NCBI RefSeq assembly: GCF_009689005.1
Contig: NZ_AP021879.1
Coordinates: 372,001 to 436,000, forward strand
Length of the DNA: 64,000 bases
Source of the DNA: Desulfosarcina ovata subsp. ovata
Lineage (GTDB): Bacteria > Desulfobacterota > Desulfobacteria > Desulfobacterales > Desulfosarcinaceae
Direction: 5' to 3'
A model generated the notes under the pieces. That model had not been told where the DNA came from. It did no database searches and was given only the letters and a program-made list of their open reading frames with translations. A program made the position numbers and the translations under genes. Of the stretch, positions 54,269 through 62,490 are shown piece by piece; position 1 is the first letter of the stretch; every line of letters starts with the position of its first letter.

Positions 54269-55796
54269 CCTCTCGTAATTTCAATATTTTTATACAAAAT
54301 CAATAACTTATTGAAATAATTAAAAATATCTAGACTTTCCATTTCTAGTATGCTATCGTGCTTTTCATGAAGCCCGATAGACCCATTTCAGATGCCGATT
54401 GGCAAGCTACTGCTGAACCGGTACGCCAGTACATCGTTTCTTTGGAAGATGAGCTGCGGGCGATTAAAACTCAAAACGACAAGCTGGAGAAAAACAACGA
54501 GAAGCTTGAAAAGCAAAAACGCCAAAACTCGACCAACTCCAGCAAACCGCCCTCATCCGATCCGCCCTATAACAAACCCAAACGCGAAAAGCCCAAAGGC
54601 GAACGCAAGCCGGGCGGACAAAAAGGACACCCGGGGCATGGGCAAATGCTGCTAACGCCCAACAATACTCAAAATGTGATGCCCGAGTGCTGCGGTTGCG
54701 GTCTCCATTCATCGGATTGGGATAATCTGCGACCCTTTCATACTCACCAACATATCGAATTGCCTGAAATCGAGATGGACATCACCCATTTTGTTCTGCA
54801 CCAAGGTCAATGCCCTGGGTGCGGCAAGATTGTCAAAGCACAGGTTCCGGAGGCGTTTAGCACCGGCTACGGCCCGCGGTTTTGTGCGTTTATCGCCGAA
54901 CTGAGTGGTATCAAGGCCATGAGTCGGAGAAATGTGCAGCAACTGGTCCACTCCGTGTTTGATATCAAAATCGCCACCGGCACGATCCAAAAGGTTATCG
55001 ACCGCGCTTCCGAGGCCATTGCCTCCACCTATGAGCGTATCGGCCAGGTGGCCCGCAGCAGTGAGTGCAACTTCATCGATGAAACCAGTTGGTTTAAAAA
55101 GCACAATCTGCAATGGCTCTGGGTAATGGTCAATACGATGGTGGCCTTTTTCCGCATCGATCCGAAAAGATCCAAACAGGCCTTTCTCGAACTGATCGCC
55201 GACTGGAAAGGCATCTTGATCAGCGATGGTTATCGCCTTTATTGCAAATGGGTCCATGGCCGGCAAACCTGCCTGGCCCATTTGATCCGAAAGGCCAAGG
55301 CGTTAATCGAGAGTAGAAAACTCAACGAAAGGCGAGGCGGCAAGTTAATCTTGGCACATTTGAATACCCTGATCGAATTTTCAAAAAACAAACCGCCACC
55401 TTTAAAATGGGAGCGTTTTTATAACTCCTTGTTGCTCATCCTCAGCCTTTTTGAAGACGACACCGACGGTGCCGGTCGCCTGGCCAGGCAAATAATACGA
55501 GAAATTGACGCATTGTGGACCTTTCTCGAACATGATGGCGTCGAACCCACCAACAACCGTGCCGAACGCTCTCTGCGCTTTGGCGTGCTATGGCGCAAAT
55601 GTAGTCTGGGAACGCAAAGCGACAAAGGCAACCGCTGGGTCGAACGAATCTTGTCTGTAAAAGAAACCTGCCGACTGAGAGATAAAGCCACATTTCCGTT
55701 TATAGTCGAATGCCTGGAATGTTACTTTGCAGGCATCTCTGTTGATGTGAGTTGGATCTAAGCCTCTCTTCAGCTAATAGCCCCGTGACCGTTTAC
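54210..55796 (+). mobile_element. IS66-family insertion sequence (ISBst12-like, single transposase)
   Basis: 1587 bp. Ends: left GTAAGCGTTCACGGGG, right (inverted) GTAAACGGTCACGGGG, 14 of 16 identical and with the GTAA-x-CG start typical of IS66. Only the large transposase is encoded; the tnpA and tnpB accessory genes are absent, as in the ISBst12 group. The usual 8-bp target duplication is not seen, and about 11 nt of the permease gene seem to be missing at the junction (inference from the protein). Confidence 0.9.
54367..55761 (+). CDS. IS66-family transposase
   Basis: 464 aa from ATG 54367. Leucine-zipper-like coiled coil at the N-terminus (about 25-55, LEDELRAIKTQNDKLEKNNE), a basic Pro-rich linker, zinc-binding CCGCG-x-LHSS and CPGCGK, then the DDE core (Asp in NFIDETSW, Asp in LISDGYRLY, Glu in NNRAERSLRF). 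It appears full length and intact, so the element may still be active if the ends are functional. Confidence 0.95.
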   Translation: MKPDRPISDADWQATAEPVRQYIVSLEDELRAIKTQNDKLEKNNEKLEKQKRQNSTNSSKPPSSDPPYNKPKREKPKGERKPGGQKGHPGHGQMLLTPNNTQNVMPECCGCGLHSSDWDNLRPFHTHQHIELPEIEMDITHFVLHQGQCPGCGKIVKAQVPEAFSTGYGPRFCAFIAELSGIKAMSRRNVQQLVHSVFDIKIATGTIQKVIDRASEAIASTYERIGQVARSSECNFIDETSWFKKHNLQWLWVMVNTMVAFFRIDPKRSKQAFLELIADWKGILISDGYRLYCKWVHGRQTCLAHLIRKAKALIESRKLNERRGGKLILAHLNTLIEFSKNKPPPLKWERFYNSLLLILSLFEDDTDGAGRLARQIIREIDALWTFLEHDGVEPTNNRAERSLRFGVLWRKCSLGTQSDKGNRWVERILSVKETCRLRDKATFPFIVECLECYFAGISVDVSWI

Positions 55797-55910
55797 GTTT
55801 TATCCAATGGCATGAACCTGACCAGAATAGATGGTTATATGCAGGAAATCAGTTTGGGCGTTCTTATTATTTCGATACTTGGATTTGATCGGTTTCGCAA
55901 TAGAAGATAA
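55797..55910 (+). pseudogene. RbsC-like permease 2, 3' tail beyond the IS element
   Basis: 37 codons plus stop starting VLSNGMNLTRIDGYMQEISL and ending FDRFRNRR: the expected C-terminus of an RbsC-type permease, in the same orientation as the 5' part. It shows that the gene was once continuous with 53375-54209. Confidence 0.88.
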
Positions 55911-55942
55911 TCACATTACATAAGGTATTAGGAGATTTCTAT

Positions 55943-58015
55943 ATGAATTATCAGGTCTGTATTGATATTGGAGGCACTTTCACCGATTGTCTTGTGTCCG
56001 AAACCGAAAATAGTGGAAGGATATCTATTTTTAAATCACCAACAACTCCGGGAAATTTTGAAGAGGGATTCATAAACGTCTTAAAAGTTGCTGCAGAAAG
56101 TTACCATCAAAACTTTATAGAATTCATAAGACAGATTAAACTAATAATACATGGATCAACGGTTTCAACGAACGCTCTTGTTGAGAGAAAAGTTGCAAAA
56201 ACTGGATTGATCTTAAATTCCGGTCACCGCCATATCCTCGTTTTAAGGGAAGGACCTCGTAAAGGAGCCTTTGAATGGAAGCTGAACTATCCTGACCCAT
56301 ATATACCGGAGTGGCTGACATTCACAGTTGATGGAAGAATTGATGCCAGAGGTAATGAATTGGTTAACCTCAACGAAACCGATGTTCGAAACGCCATTTT
56401 TTCTTTGCAGCGTCGCAGGGTAGAGTCGATTGCAGTCGGCCTATTATGGTCTGTGGTCAACCCTAAACACGAGCTTCGTGTGCGTGAAATTATTAACGAA
56501 GAATGGCCTGATATTAATGTTACTTTAAGTCACGAAATCAATCCACTTCCAAGTGAATATAAACGAATAATCGCCGCAACTATTGATGCTTCAATAAACC
56601 CCATCATCAGTCGATATATCGCAAAAATTGTCAGCAAGCTAAAGGAAGTCGGATTTCAAGGTGACTTACTTATGGCGAATTGTGTTGGTGGTATGATGCC
56701 GACCCAGGAAATGATCAGACGGCCAATTTATAGTGTAATGTCCGGCCCGACGCTTGCACCAATGGCTGCATTATCCCTTACCAATGAACCTGACGTGATT
56801 GTCGGGGACATGGGCGGAACCACTTTCGATGTTTCCGCACTGCGAGATCATCAATTGATCGTTACGCCGGATTCCAAGATCCATGACGATTCTTTAGGAA
56901 TTCCTAAAGTTGATGTGAGATCCATAGGAGCTGGTGGCGGCTCATTGGCCTCGGTCGATGATGGGGGGTTGCTCATCGTGGGGCCGCAAAGTGCTGGAGC
57001 TGTTCCTGGTCCGGCCTGTTTTGATAAAGGAAATGAAGAGCCAACAGTAACTGACGCCAACGTCGTTCTCGGATTAATCGATCCTGACTACTTTCTTGGA
57101 GGCCAGTTCAAACTCAGAAAAGAACTTGCGGAACAGGCTATAAAGAAAATTGCTGATCGTTTGAATATCAGCACTATCGAAGCAGCATATGCAATATATA
57201 CAACGTCTAATCACAATATGGTCGCCGCTATTGAAGACATTACCATAAGGGAAGGTATCAACCCACGAGAGAGTTATTTTGTCTGTGGTGGTGGCGGAAC
57301 GGCATGCCATATAGCTGAAATGGTAGAAATTTTAGGTCTCACAAAGTACATGATACCCTGTTTTATGGCCGGCCTTTCAGCATTTGGAGGGTTAATCTCT
57401 GATCTCCGTTGGGAAACAAGCCGAGCTTTGCAGACAGATCATCGACATTTTAAATATGATCAGGTCAACGAACTTTTAACGCTCCTTCATAAAGAAGCGG
57501 ATGCTTTTCTTGCCGGAGCAAGAGTAGAACCTGAAATGAGACAATATGAATATGCTTTTTTCGGAAGATATGAATATCAATCCTGGGAAATAGAAGTCGC
57601 TTTTGAGACTCCGGTAGAGGGCATAAATACTGACGATCTAGAAAATCTTGTCGATCGCTTTCATGAAATGCATGAACGTATCTACAGCATTCGTAACCCT
57701 GACGATCTCGTCGAATTTACCCGCTGGCGGGTTCGCGCCATTGGAAAACGTAAAAACCAGGATGATTGGAGAAGCTTTTACCTGAAACCCCATGCCGGAG
57801 AACTGGTACCAAAATCACATAGGCCAGTATATGTTCATCAAGGGAAATCAGGGAATATGGTGTCACTTCCTGTTTACGAAATATCTTCATTCGGATCCGG
57901 AGCAAAAATTACGCATCCCAGCATTATTGAATCGGAAACCTACACCGCATATTTACGCCCAGGACACCATGCAGAGGTCGACCAGCATGGCAATCTGCTT
58001 GTCGAAGTTCACTAA
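55943..58015 (+). CDS. hyuA: Hydantoinase A / N-methylhydantoinase-type subunit HyuA
   Basis: 690 aa. ASKHA-type N-terminal DIGGTFTDCLV, ATP-binding GDMGGTTFDVS, HGSTVSTNALVERK and IREGINPRESYFVCGGGGTACH. The family includes ATP-dependent hydantoinases, 5-oxoprolinase and acetone or acetophenone carboxylase subunits, so the exact reaction is open. AGGAG box before the ATG; hyuB follows 16 nt later. A+T rich like its neighbours. Confidence 0.9.
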   Translation: MNYQVCIDIGGTFTDCLVSETENSGRISIFKSPTTPGNFEEGFINVLKVAAESYHQNFIEFIRQIKLIIHGSTVSTNALVERKVAKTGLILNSGHRHILVLREGPRKGAFEWKLNYPDPYIPEWLTFTVDGRIDARGNELVNLNETDVRNAIFSLQRRRVESIAVGLLWSVVNPKHELRVREIINEEWPDINVTLSHEINPLPSEYKRIIAATIDASINPIISRYIAKIVSKLKEVGFQGDLLMANCVGGMMPTQEMIRRPIYSVMSGPTLAPMAALSLTNEPDVIVGDMGGTTFDVSALRDHQLIVTPDSKIHDDSLGIPKVDVRSIGAGGGSLASVDDGGLLIVGPQSAGAVPGPACFDKGNEEPTVTDANVVLGLIDPDYFLGGQFKLRKELAEQAIKKIADRLNISTIEAAYAIYTTSNHNMVAAIEDITIREGINPRESYFVCGGGGTACHIAEMVEILGLTKYMIPCFMAGLSAFGGLISDLRWETSRALQTDHRHFKYDQVNELLTLLHKEADAFLAGARVEPEMRQYEYAFFGRYEYQSWEIEVAFETPVEGINTDDLENLVDRFHEMHERIYSIRNPDDLVEFTRWRVRAIGKRKNQDDWRSFYLKPHAGELVPKSHRPVYVHQGKSGNMVSLPVYEISSFGSGAKITHPSIIESETYTAYLRPGHHAEVDQHGNLLVEVH

Positions 58016-58031
58016 ATAAGAGGAGTTTCCA

Positions 58032-59834
58032 ATGGTACAGTCCACGTCTGATAAAAATATAGATAAGAAACATATTATAGACCCTTTTTTAATGTCTGTT
58101 CTCAAAAGCAGATTTGAAGCCATTGTTCGTGAAATGACGTTGGTTGTGATGAAGGCCAGCCGATCGGCAGTGATAAAGAATGCCAAGGATTTGAGTTGTG
58201 CTATTCTTACATATGATCACCGTTTGGTTACCACCGAAGATGCGTTGCCGATTCATGTTAGCTCCATGAACTTGGCGACAACGCCCATCACCAAATTTTT
58301 CAGTGATATAAAGCCAGGTGATATATTTGCTAACAATTCACCCTATACCGGAGCAACTCACCATGCCGATCTAATCCTGGCGATGCCCGTATTTTTTCAA
58401 AATGAACCCCTTTTCTGGGTGGTCGCCCTCTCCCATCACGCCGATACGGGGGCTCCTCAGCCTTCAACTTATTTGCCTTATGCAAAGACAATTTACGAAG
58501 AAGGCATGCACTATCCATGTGTCCGAATCGCTGAAAATTATAAAGAAAAAGATGATATCATACGAATGGGACGTTTGAAAAACCGTGTGCCTGATTTATG
58601 GCACGGTGATGTTCGCGCACAAATAGGTGCCTGCATAACCGGCGAGAAACGTACAATAGAACTTTGTCAGAAATATGGGGTGCAGACGCTTAGGGACTTT
58701 GTCGAAGAGTGGTTTGATTATGCATCAAGACGCATCAAGGCAGAAATACAGAAACTACCCTCAGGAGAATATTCATATGAAATCAAGCATGACCCGGTTC
58801 CTGGCGTAGCCGACGATGGGATACCGATAAAGCTCAAGCTTCTTGTGGATTCTGATAAAGGGGAAATAATCGTTGATGTTCGAGATAATATTGATTGTAT
58901 AGACGGCGGGTTAAACCTGTCGAAGAATACTTGCACGGGCTCCTGCCGTATCGGTGTGTACAATAATCTAGATGATTCCATACCCCATTGTCATGGAAGT
59001 GCAAAACACATCAAGGTTTTAATGAGAAAAGGATCGGTGGTTGGCGAACCGAAATATCCTGTAGGAACTTCTGTTGCTACAACAAATGTCAACGATCGGT
59101 TAATCACAGCAGGCAATTCCGTTTTCTCAAAGATGGGAAAACCATATGGACAAGCAGAAGGGGGGCCGCATCTTCCCGTAGGGATGGCCGTGATTTCAGG
59201 CCATGACCCTTTTAAAGACGGTCAGGTGTACGTTAACCAGATTTTTGTCGGTTACGCCGGAGGGGGTGCAAACTATGGGTATGACGGATGGCTGACCTAT
59301 TGCGGACCGGCAAATGGGGGATTGATTACCTTGGATTCGGTTGAAATTGACGAATCGATGTATCCATTCATCATTGAATCCCGGGAAGTCAGGAAAGATT
59401 CGCAAGGTTTCGGTGAATTTGAGGGGGCACCAGGCGTTGCCGGCGTTTTTTACCCTCTCAATCATGATCTGACCGTGATGTACGCTGCAGATGCAAGCAC
59501 GTTCCCTCCTCGTGGTGTTAATGGTGGTGATGACGCAATGCCGACACTTAGTAAAAAACAGCTGAAGGATGGCAGAATTGTTGACCTGCCGGCATTCAAT
59601 CAAGAGGTCTGTAAAGAAGGTGAGAAAATGCACTTTCTTTCATGTGGCGGTGGTGGGTATGGCAATCCGATAAATAGAGATCCGGCGACGGTTGCTAAAA
59701 CGGTTAATAGTGGCCAACTCTCCATTGAGACAGCGAAAAGCATATATAAAGTCGTCCTGACCGATATTGATGAAAATGGTTTGCGCCATGTCGACTATGA
59801 AGAAACAAAAAAACTGCGAATGGTTGCAGATTAA
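58032..59834 (+). CDS. hyuB: Hydantoinase B / oxoprolinase-type subunit HyuB
   Basis: 600 aa. LKSRFEAIVREMTLVVMKASRSAVIKNAKDLSCAIL, HHADLILAMPVF, WHGDVRAQIGA and C-terminal LSCGGGGYGNPINRDP are HyuB signatures. It acts with HyuA. GAGGAG box. Encoded directly before the zinc dehydrogenase, 22 nt away. Confidence 0.92.
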   Translation: MVQSTSDKNIDKKHIIDPFLMSVLKSRFEAIVREMTLVVMKASRSAVIKNAKDLSCAILTYDHRLVTTEDALPIHVSSMNLATTPITKFFSDIKPGDIFANNSPYTGATHHADLILAMPVFFQNEPLFWVVALSHHADTGAPQPSTYLPYAKTIYEEGMHYPCVRIAENYKEKDDIIRMGRLKNRVPDLWHGDVRAQIGACITGEKRTIELCQKYGVQTLRDFVEEWFDYASRRIKAEIQKLPSGEYSYEIKHDPVPGVADDGIPIKLKLLVDSDKGEIIVDVRDNIDCIDGGLNLSKNTCTGSCRIGVYNNLDDSIPHCHGSAKHIKVLMRKGSVVGEPKYPVGTSVATTNVNDRLITAGNSVFSKMGKPYGQAEGGPHLPVGMAVISGHDPFKDGQVYVNQIFVGYAGGGANYGYDGWLTYCGPANGGLITLDSVEIDESMYPFIIESREVRKDSQGFGEFEGAPGVAGVFYPLNHDLTVMYAADASTFPPRGVNGGDDAMPTLSKKQLKDGRIVDLPAFNQEVCKEGEKMHFLSCGGGGYGNPINRDPATVAKTVNSGQLSIETAKSIYKVVLTDIDENGLRHVDYEETKKLRMVAD

Positions 59835-59856
59835 CGGAAATAAATGAGGTCTTTCA

Positions 59857-60882
59857 ATGCTGGCCATTGTTAAAGAAAATAGAGAAGCCGATTTTATACT
59901 CAGGGATGTCGATATCCCGGAACCCAAGGCGGATGAAGTATTGATCCGGGTTGAGTCGGTGGGCATTTGCGGAACCGATATCCCCATTTTCAAGGGGATC
60001 CGGCCGGTGGACTATCCATTGATCCCCGGCCACGAATTCGCCGGCGTGATCGTCCGGGCCGGAGACGCGGTCAGCCGGTTTGCCGAAGGCGACCGGGTGG
60101 TTCCCGGGCTGGTGGTTCACTGCGGAACCTGCCGCTATTGCCGCCAGGGGCTCGAATCCCTGTGTGATGCCATTTACGAGATCGGCATTCACGTCAACGG
60201 CGCCTTTGCCGAATATGTGGTCGCTCCGGAAAAGACCCTCCATCGCCTGCCCGAGGGGCTACATTTCAACCAGGGTGCCCTGATCGATCCCCTTGCGTCG
60301 GCCTACCGGCCGGTTCGCAAGGCGCGGATTTCCAGCTCCGATTTTGTCGTCATCTACGGTCCCGGACCCATCGGACTGTTTGCCCTGCAGGTGGCCCGGG
60401 CGGAAGGGGCGGGCAGGATCTTGGTGGTCGGTGCCGCCGGCGACACCCACCGCCTGGGCCTGGCAAAACGCCTGGGAGCCGATTTTACGGTGAACGGCCA
60501 GGATCACGATCCGGTGGAACGTATTCGTGAATTGACATCGGGAAAGATGGCGGATGTGGTGATCGAGGCCACCGGCGTTCCCGCGGTGGTCGAACCGTGC
60601 ATCAACAGTCTTAAAAAGAACGGCAGGCTCTCGTTGGCCGGTATTTTCCACGAGGCCGTGCCGGTGGCCTTGGGCGATGTTGTCAGGCGCGAGTTGAGGA
60701 TTAGCGGCAGCATTTGCTATACTTGGCTGGACTTCCAGGCGTGCATCGATCTGGTGGCTGCCGGAAAAGTGGATCTGGCGCCGATGATCAGCCATGAATT
60801 CCCGTTAACGGAGATGGGAGAAGCGCTGAACATCGCCTACCGGCGGGAATCGATAAAAATCATCATGCATCCTCGGGAATGA
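59857..60882 (+). CDS. Zinc-dependent alcohol/polyol dehydrogenase (MDR family)
   Basis: 341 aa. Catalytic zinc ligands C38 and H59/E60 (GHE motif); structural zinc C89, C92, C95, C103. Nucleotide loop GPGPIGLFALQ. The first ~25 codons are A+T rich, then composition returns to the high-G+C chromosomal type, so the edge of the A+T-rich block falls at or inside this gene. Likely substrate is a sugar alcohol or other secondary alcohol; relatives include threonine and sorbitol dehydrogenases. Confidence 0.9.
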   Translation: MLAIVKENREADFILRDVDIPEPKADEVLIRVESVGICGTDIPIFKGIRPVDYPLIPGHEFAGVIVRAGDAVSRFAEGDRVVPGLVVHCGTCRYCRQGLESLCDAIYEIGIHVNGAFAEYVVAPEKTLHRLPEGLHFNQGALIDPLASAYRPVRKARISSSDFVVIYGPGPIGLFALQVARAEGAGRILVVGAAGDTHRLGLAKRLGADFTVNGQDHDPVERIRELTSGKMADVVIEATGVPAVVEPCINSLKKNGRLSLAGIFHEAVPVALGDVVRRELRISGSICYTWLDFQACIDLVAAGKVDLAPMISHEFPLTEMGEALNIAYRRESIKIIMHPRE

Positions 60883-60891
60883 TTTTGCAGG

Positions 60892-61251
60892 CTATTTTTC
60901 CGGCCGGGTCACCGCGTCATCGAGATGGTAGGCGAACTCCATTTTGACCGTTACGCTTCCAATGGGTTGGCCCGATTTTGATTCGTTGAGGGTCAGGGTA
61001 CCTGCCAGGCGTTCGGGCAGGCCGTTGAGCTTGCTGTCGTCTTTCTCAAAAACCTCGACATCGGTTTCCTCGAAGTCGATTTCATCCAACGCGTATTTGC
61101 GTTGGGCCATATAATCATCCTCGTCCAGCCCGTCCTCGGGGTAGTCGATATGATCGTTGAGGCAGCCCTCTATCCAGTCGGCCAGCATTTCGGCGATGGT
61201 GCTGCTGAACGGATGAATTTCCCCTTCGCGGGGTTCCTGCGCTGCGGACAT
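60892..61251 (-). CDS. Small acidic hypothetical protein downstream of ahbC
   Basis: 119 aa, strongly acidic (EDGLDEDDY, EIDFEETDVEVFEKDD). AAGGAG box 5 nt before the ATG. 45 nt after ahbC on the same strand, so probably cotranscribed. No family recognised. Its 3' end meets that of the dehydrogenase gene. Confidence 0.75.
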   Translation of the reverse strand: MSAAQEPREGEIHPFSSTIAEMLADWIEGCLNDHIDYPEDGLDEDDYMAQRKYALDEIDFEETDVEVFEKDDSKLNGLPERLAGTLTLNESKSGQPIGSVTVKMEFAYHLDDAVTRPEK

Positions 61252-61296
61252 GCTCGCTCCTTCTCTTAGGATCTGAGGCGATTGACGGAAATCGCC

Positions 61297-62484
61297 TCAG
61301 ATGGTCTGGGCAATCTCATCGTCGGTAAGATAGCAGGCCGGGTCCGGCGCCCATACATCGCCGTGGACCGCCTCGGCACGCACCCGGAAATTGCCGCCGC
61401 ACACGTCCAGCCAGTTGCAGGTGGCGCAACGGCCCGTAACGTACTGCTTTTTATCTTTGAGTTTGAGCAGCAGATCATCTTCCGGTTCGGTCCAGATTTG
61501 CGAAAAAGGGCGCTGGCGCACGTTGCCGAAGCTATGATGGCGCCAGAACTGGTCGGCATAGACCTCTCCATCCCAACTGACGCAACCGATGCCGCGGCCT
61601 GAGTTATTGCCTTCGTTCATTTTAAGCAGTTCGAGGACTTCCCCGGCCCGCTCGGGGTTTTCTTTCAGCAGACGCAGGTAGAGATAGGGGCCGTCGGCGT
61701 GGTTGTCCACGGTGAGGACCTCCTTGGAAAGGCCTTTGGCGTGCAGGGCCTGGGTGCGGTCGATGATCAGGTCCACCGCCTTGCGGGTGCCGTCCAGGCT
61801 AAGGTCTTCCTTGACCATATTCGAACCCCGGCCGGCGTAGACCAGATGGTAAAAGCACACCCGGGGGATGTTCATCTCTTCCAGCAGATCGAAAATGGCC
61901 GGGATGTCGTCCACGTTGAAGCGGTTGATGGTAAACCGCAGCCCCACCTTGATGCCGGCCGCCTGGCAGTTGCGGATACCGTTAAGGGCTTTTTCGTAAG
62001 CCCCGGGAACCCCCCTGAACTTGTCGTTGATATCCTGCATGCCGTCGAGGCTGATGCCCACATAGGAAAGACCGATGGACTTGAGCGTGCGGGCCAGATC
62101 AGGTGTGATCAGCGTGCCGTTGGTGGAGATCACCGCTCGCATGCCGCGCTGAACGGCATAGTCGGCCAATTCCGGCAGATCCTGGCGGACGAGCGGCTCG
62201 CCGCCGGAAAAAAGCATGACCGGCGCACCGAAGCTGGCCAGATCATCGATCAGCGCCTTGCCCTCTTCAGTGGACAGTTCGTCGGCCACTGCCTCCTCGG
62301 TGGCGTGGGCGTAACAGTGAACGCACTTGAGATTGCATTTGCGGGTCACGTTCCACACCACCACGGGCCGCTTGTCCTTGGAAAACTGCAGCAGGTGGGA
62401 GGGCAGGGTGGATGAGTGGCGTCCGTAGCGCAGGGCGTCCGAGGGCTCGACAGTTCCGCAGTACAGCTTCGATATTCCGATCAT
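61297..62484 (-). CDS. ahbC: AhbC: radical SAM 12,18-didecarboxysiroheme deacetylase
   Basis: 395 aa. The N-terminus MIGISKLYCGTVEPSDALRYGR is characteristic of AhbC, which removes two acetate side chains of 12,18-didecarboxysiroheme to give Fe-coproporphyrin III. Radical SAM cysteines C50, C54, C57; C-terminal CATCNWLDVCGG for auxiliary Fe-S. 6 nt after the ClpX-like gene. The product is the substrate of AhbD encoded at 35 kb. Confidence 0.88.
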   Translation of the reverse strand: MIGISKLYCGTVEPSDALRYGRHSSTLPSHLLQFSKDKRPVVVWNVTRKCNLKCVHCYAHATEEAVADELSTEEGKALIDDLASFGAPVMLFSGGEPLVRQDLPELADYAVQRGMRAVISTNGTLITPDLARTLKSIGLSYVGISLDGMQDINDKFRGVPGAYEKALNGIRNCQAAGIKVGLRFTINRFNVDDIPAIFDLLEEMNIPRVCFYHLVYAGRGSNMVKEDLSLDGTRKAVDLIIDRTQALHAKGLSKEVLTVDNHADGPYLYLRLLKENPERAGEVLELLKMNEGNNSGRGIGCVSWDGEVYADQFWRHHSFGNVRQRPFSQIWTEPEDDLLLKLKDKKQYVTGRCATCNWLDVCGGNFRVRAEAVHGDVWAPDPACYLTDDEIAQTI

Positions 62485-62490
62485 TTGGGT

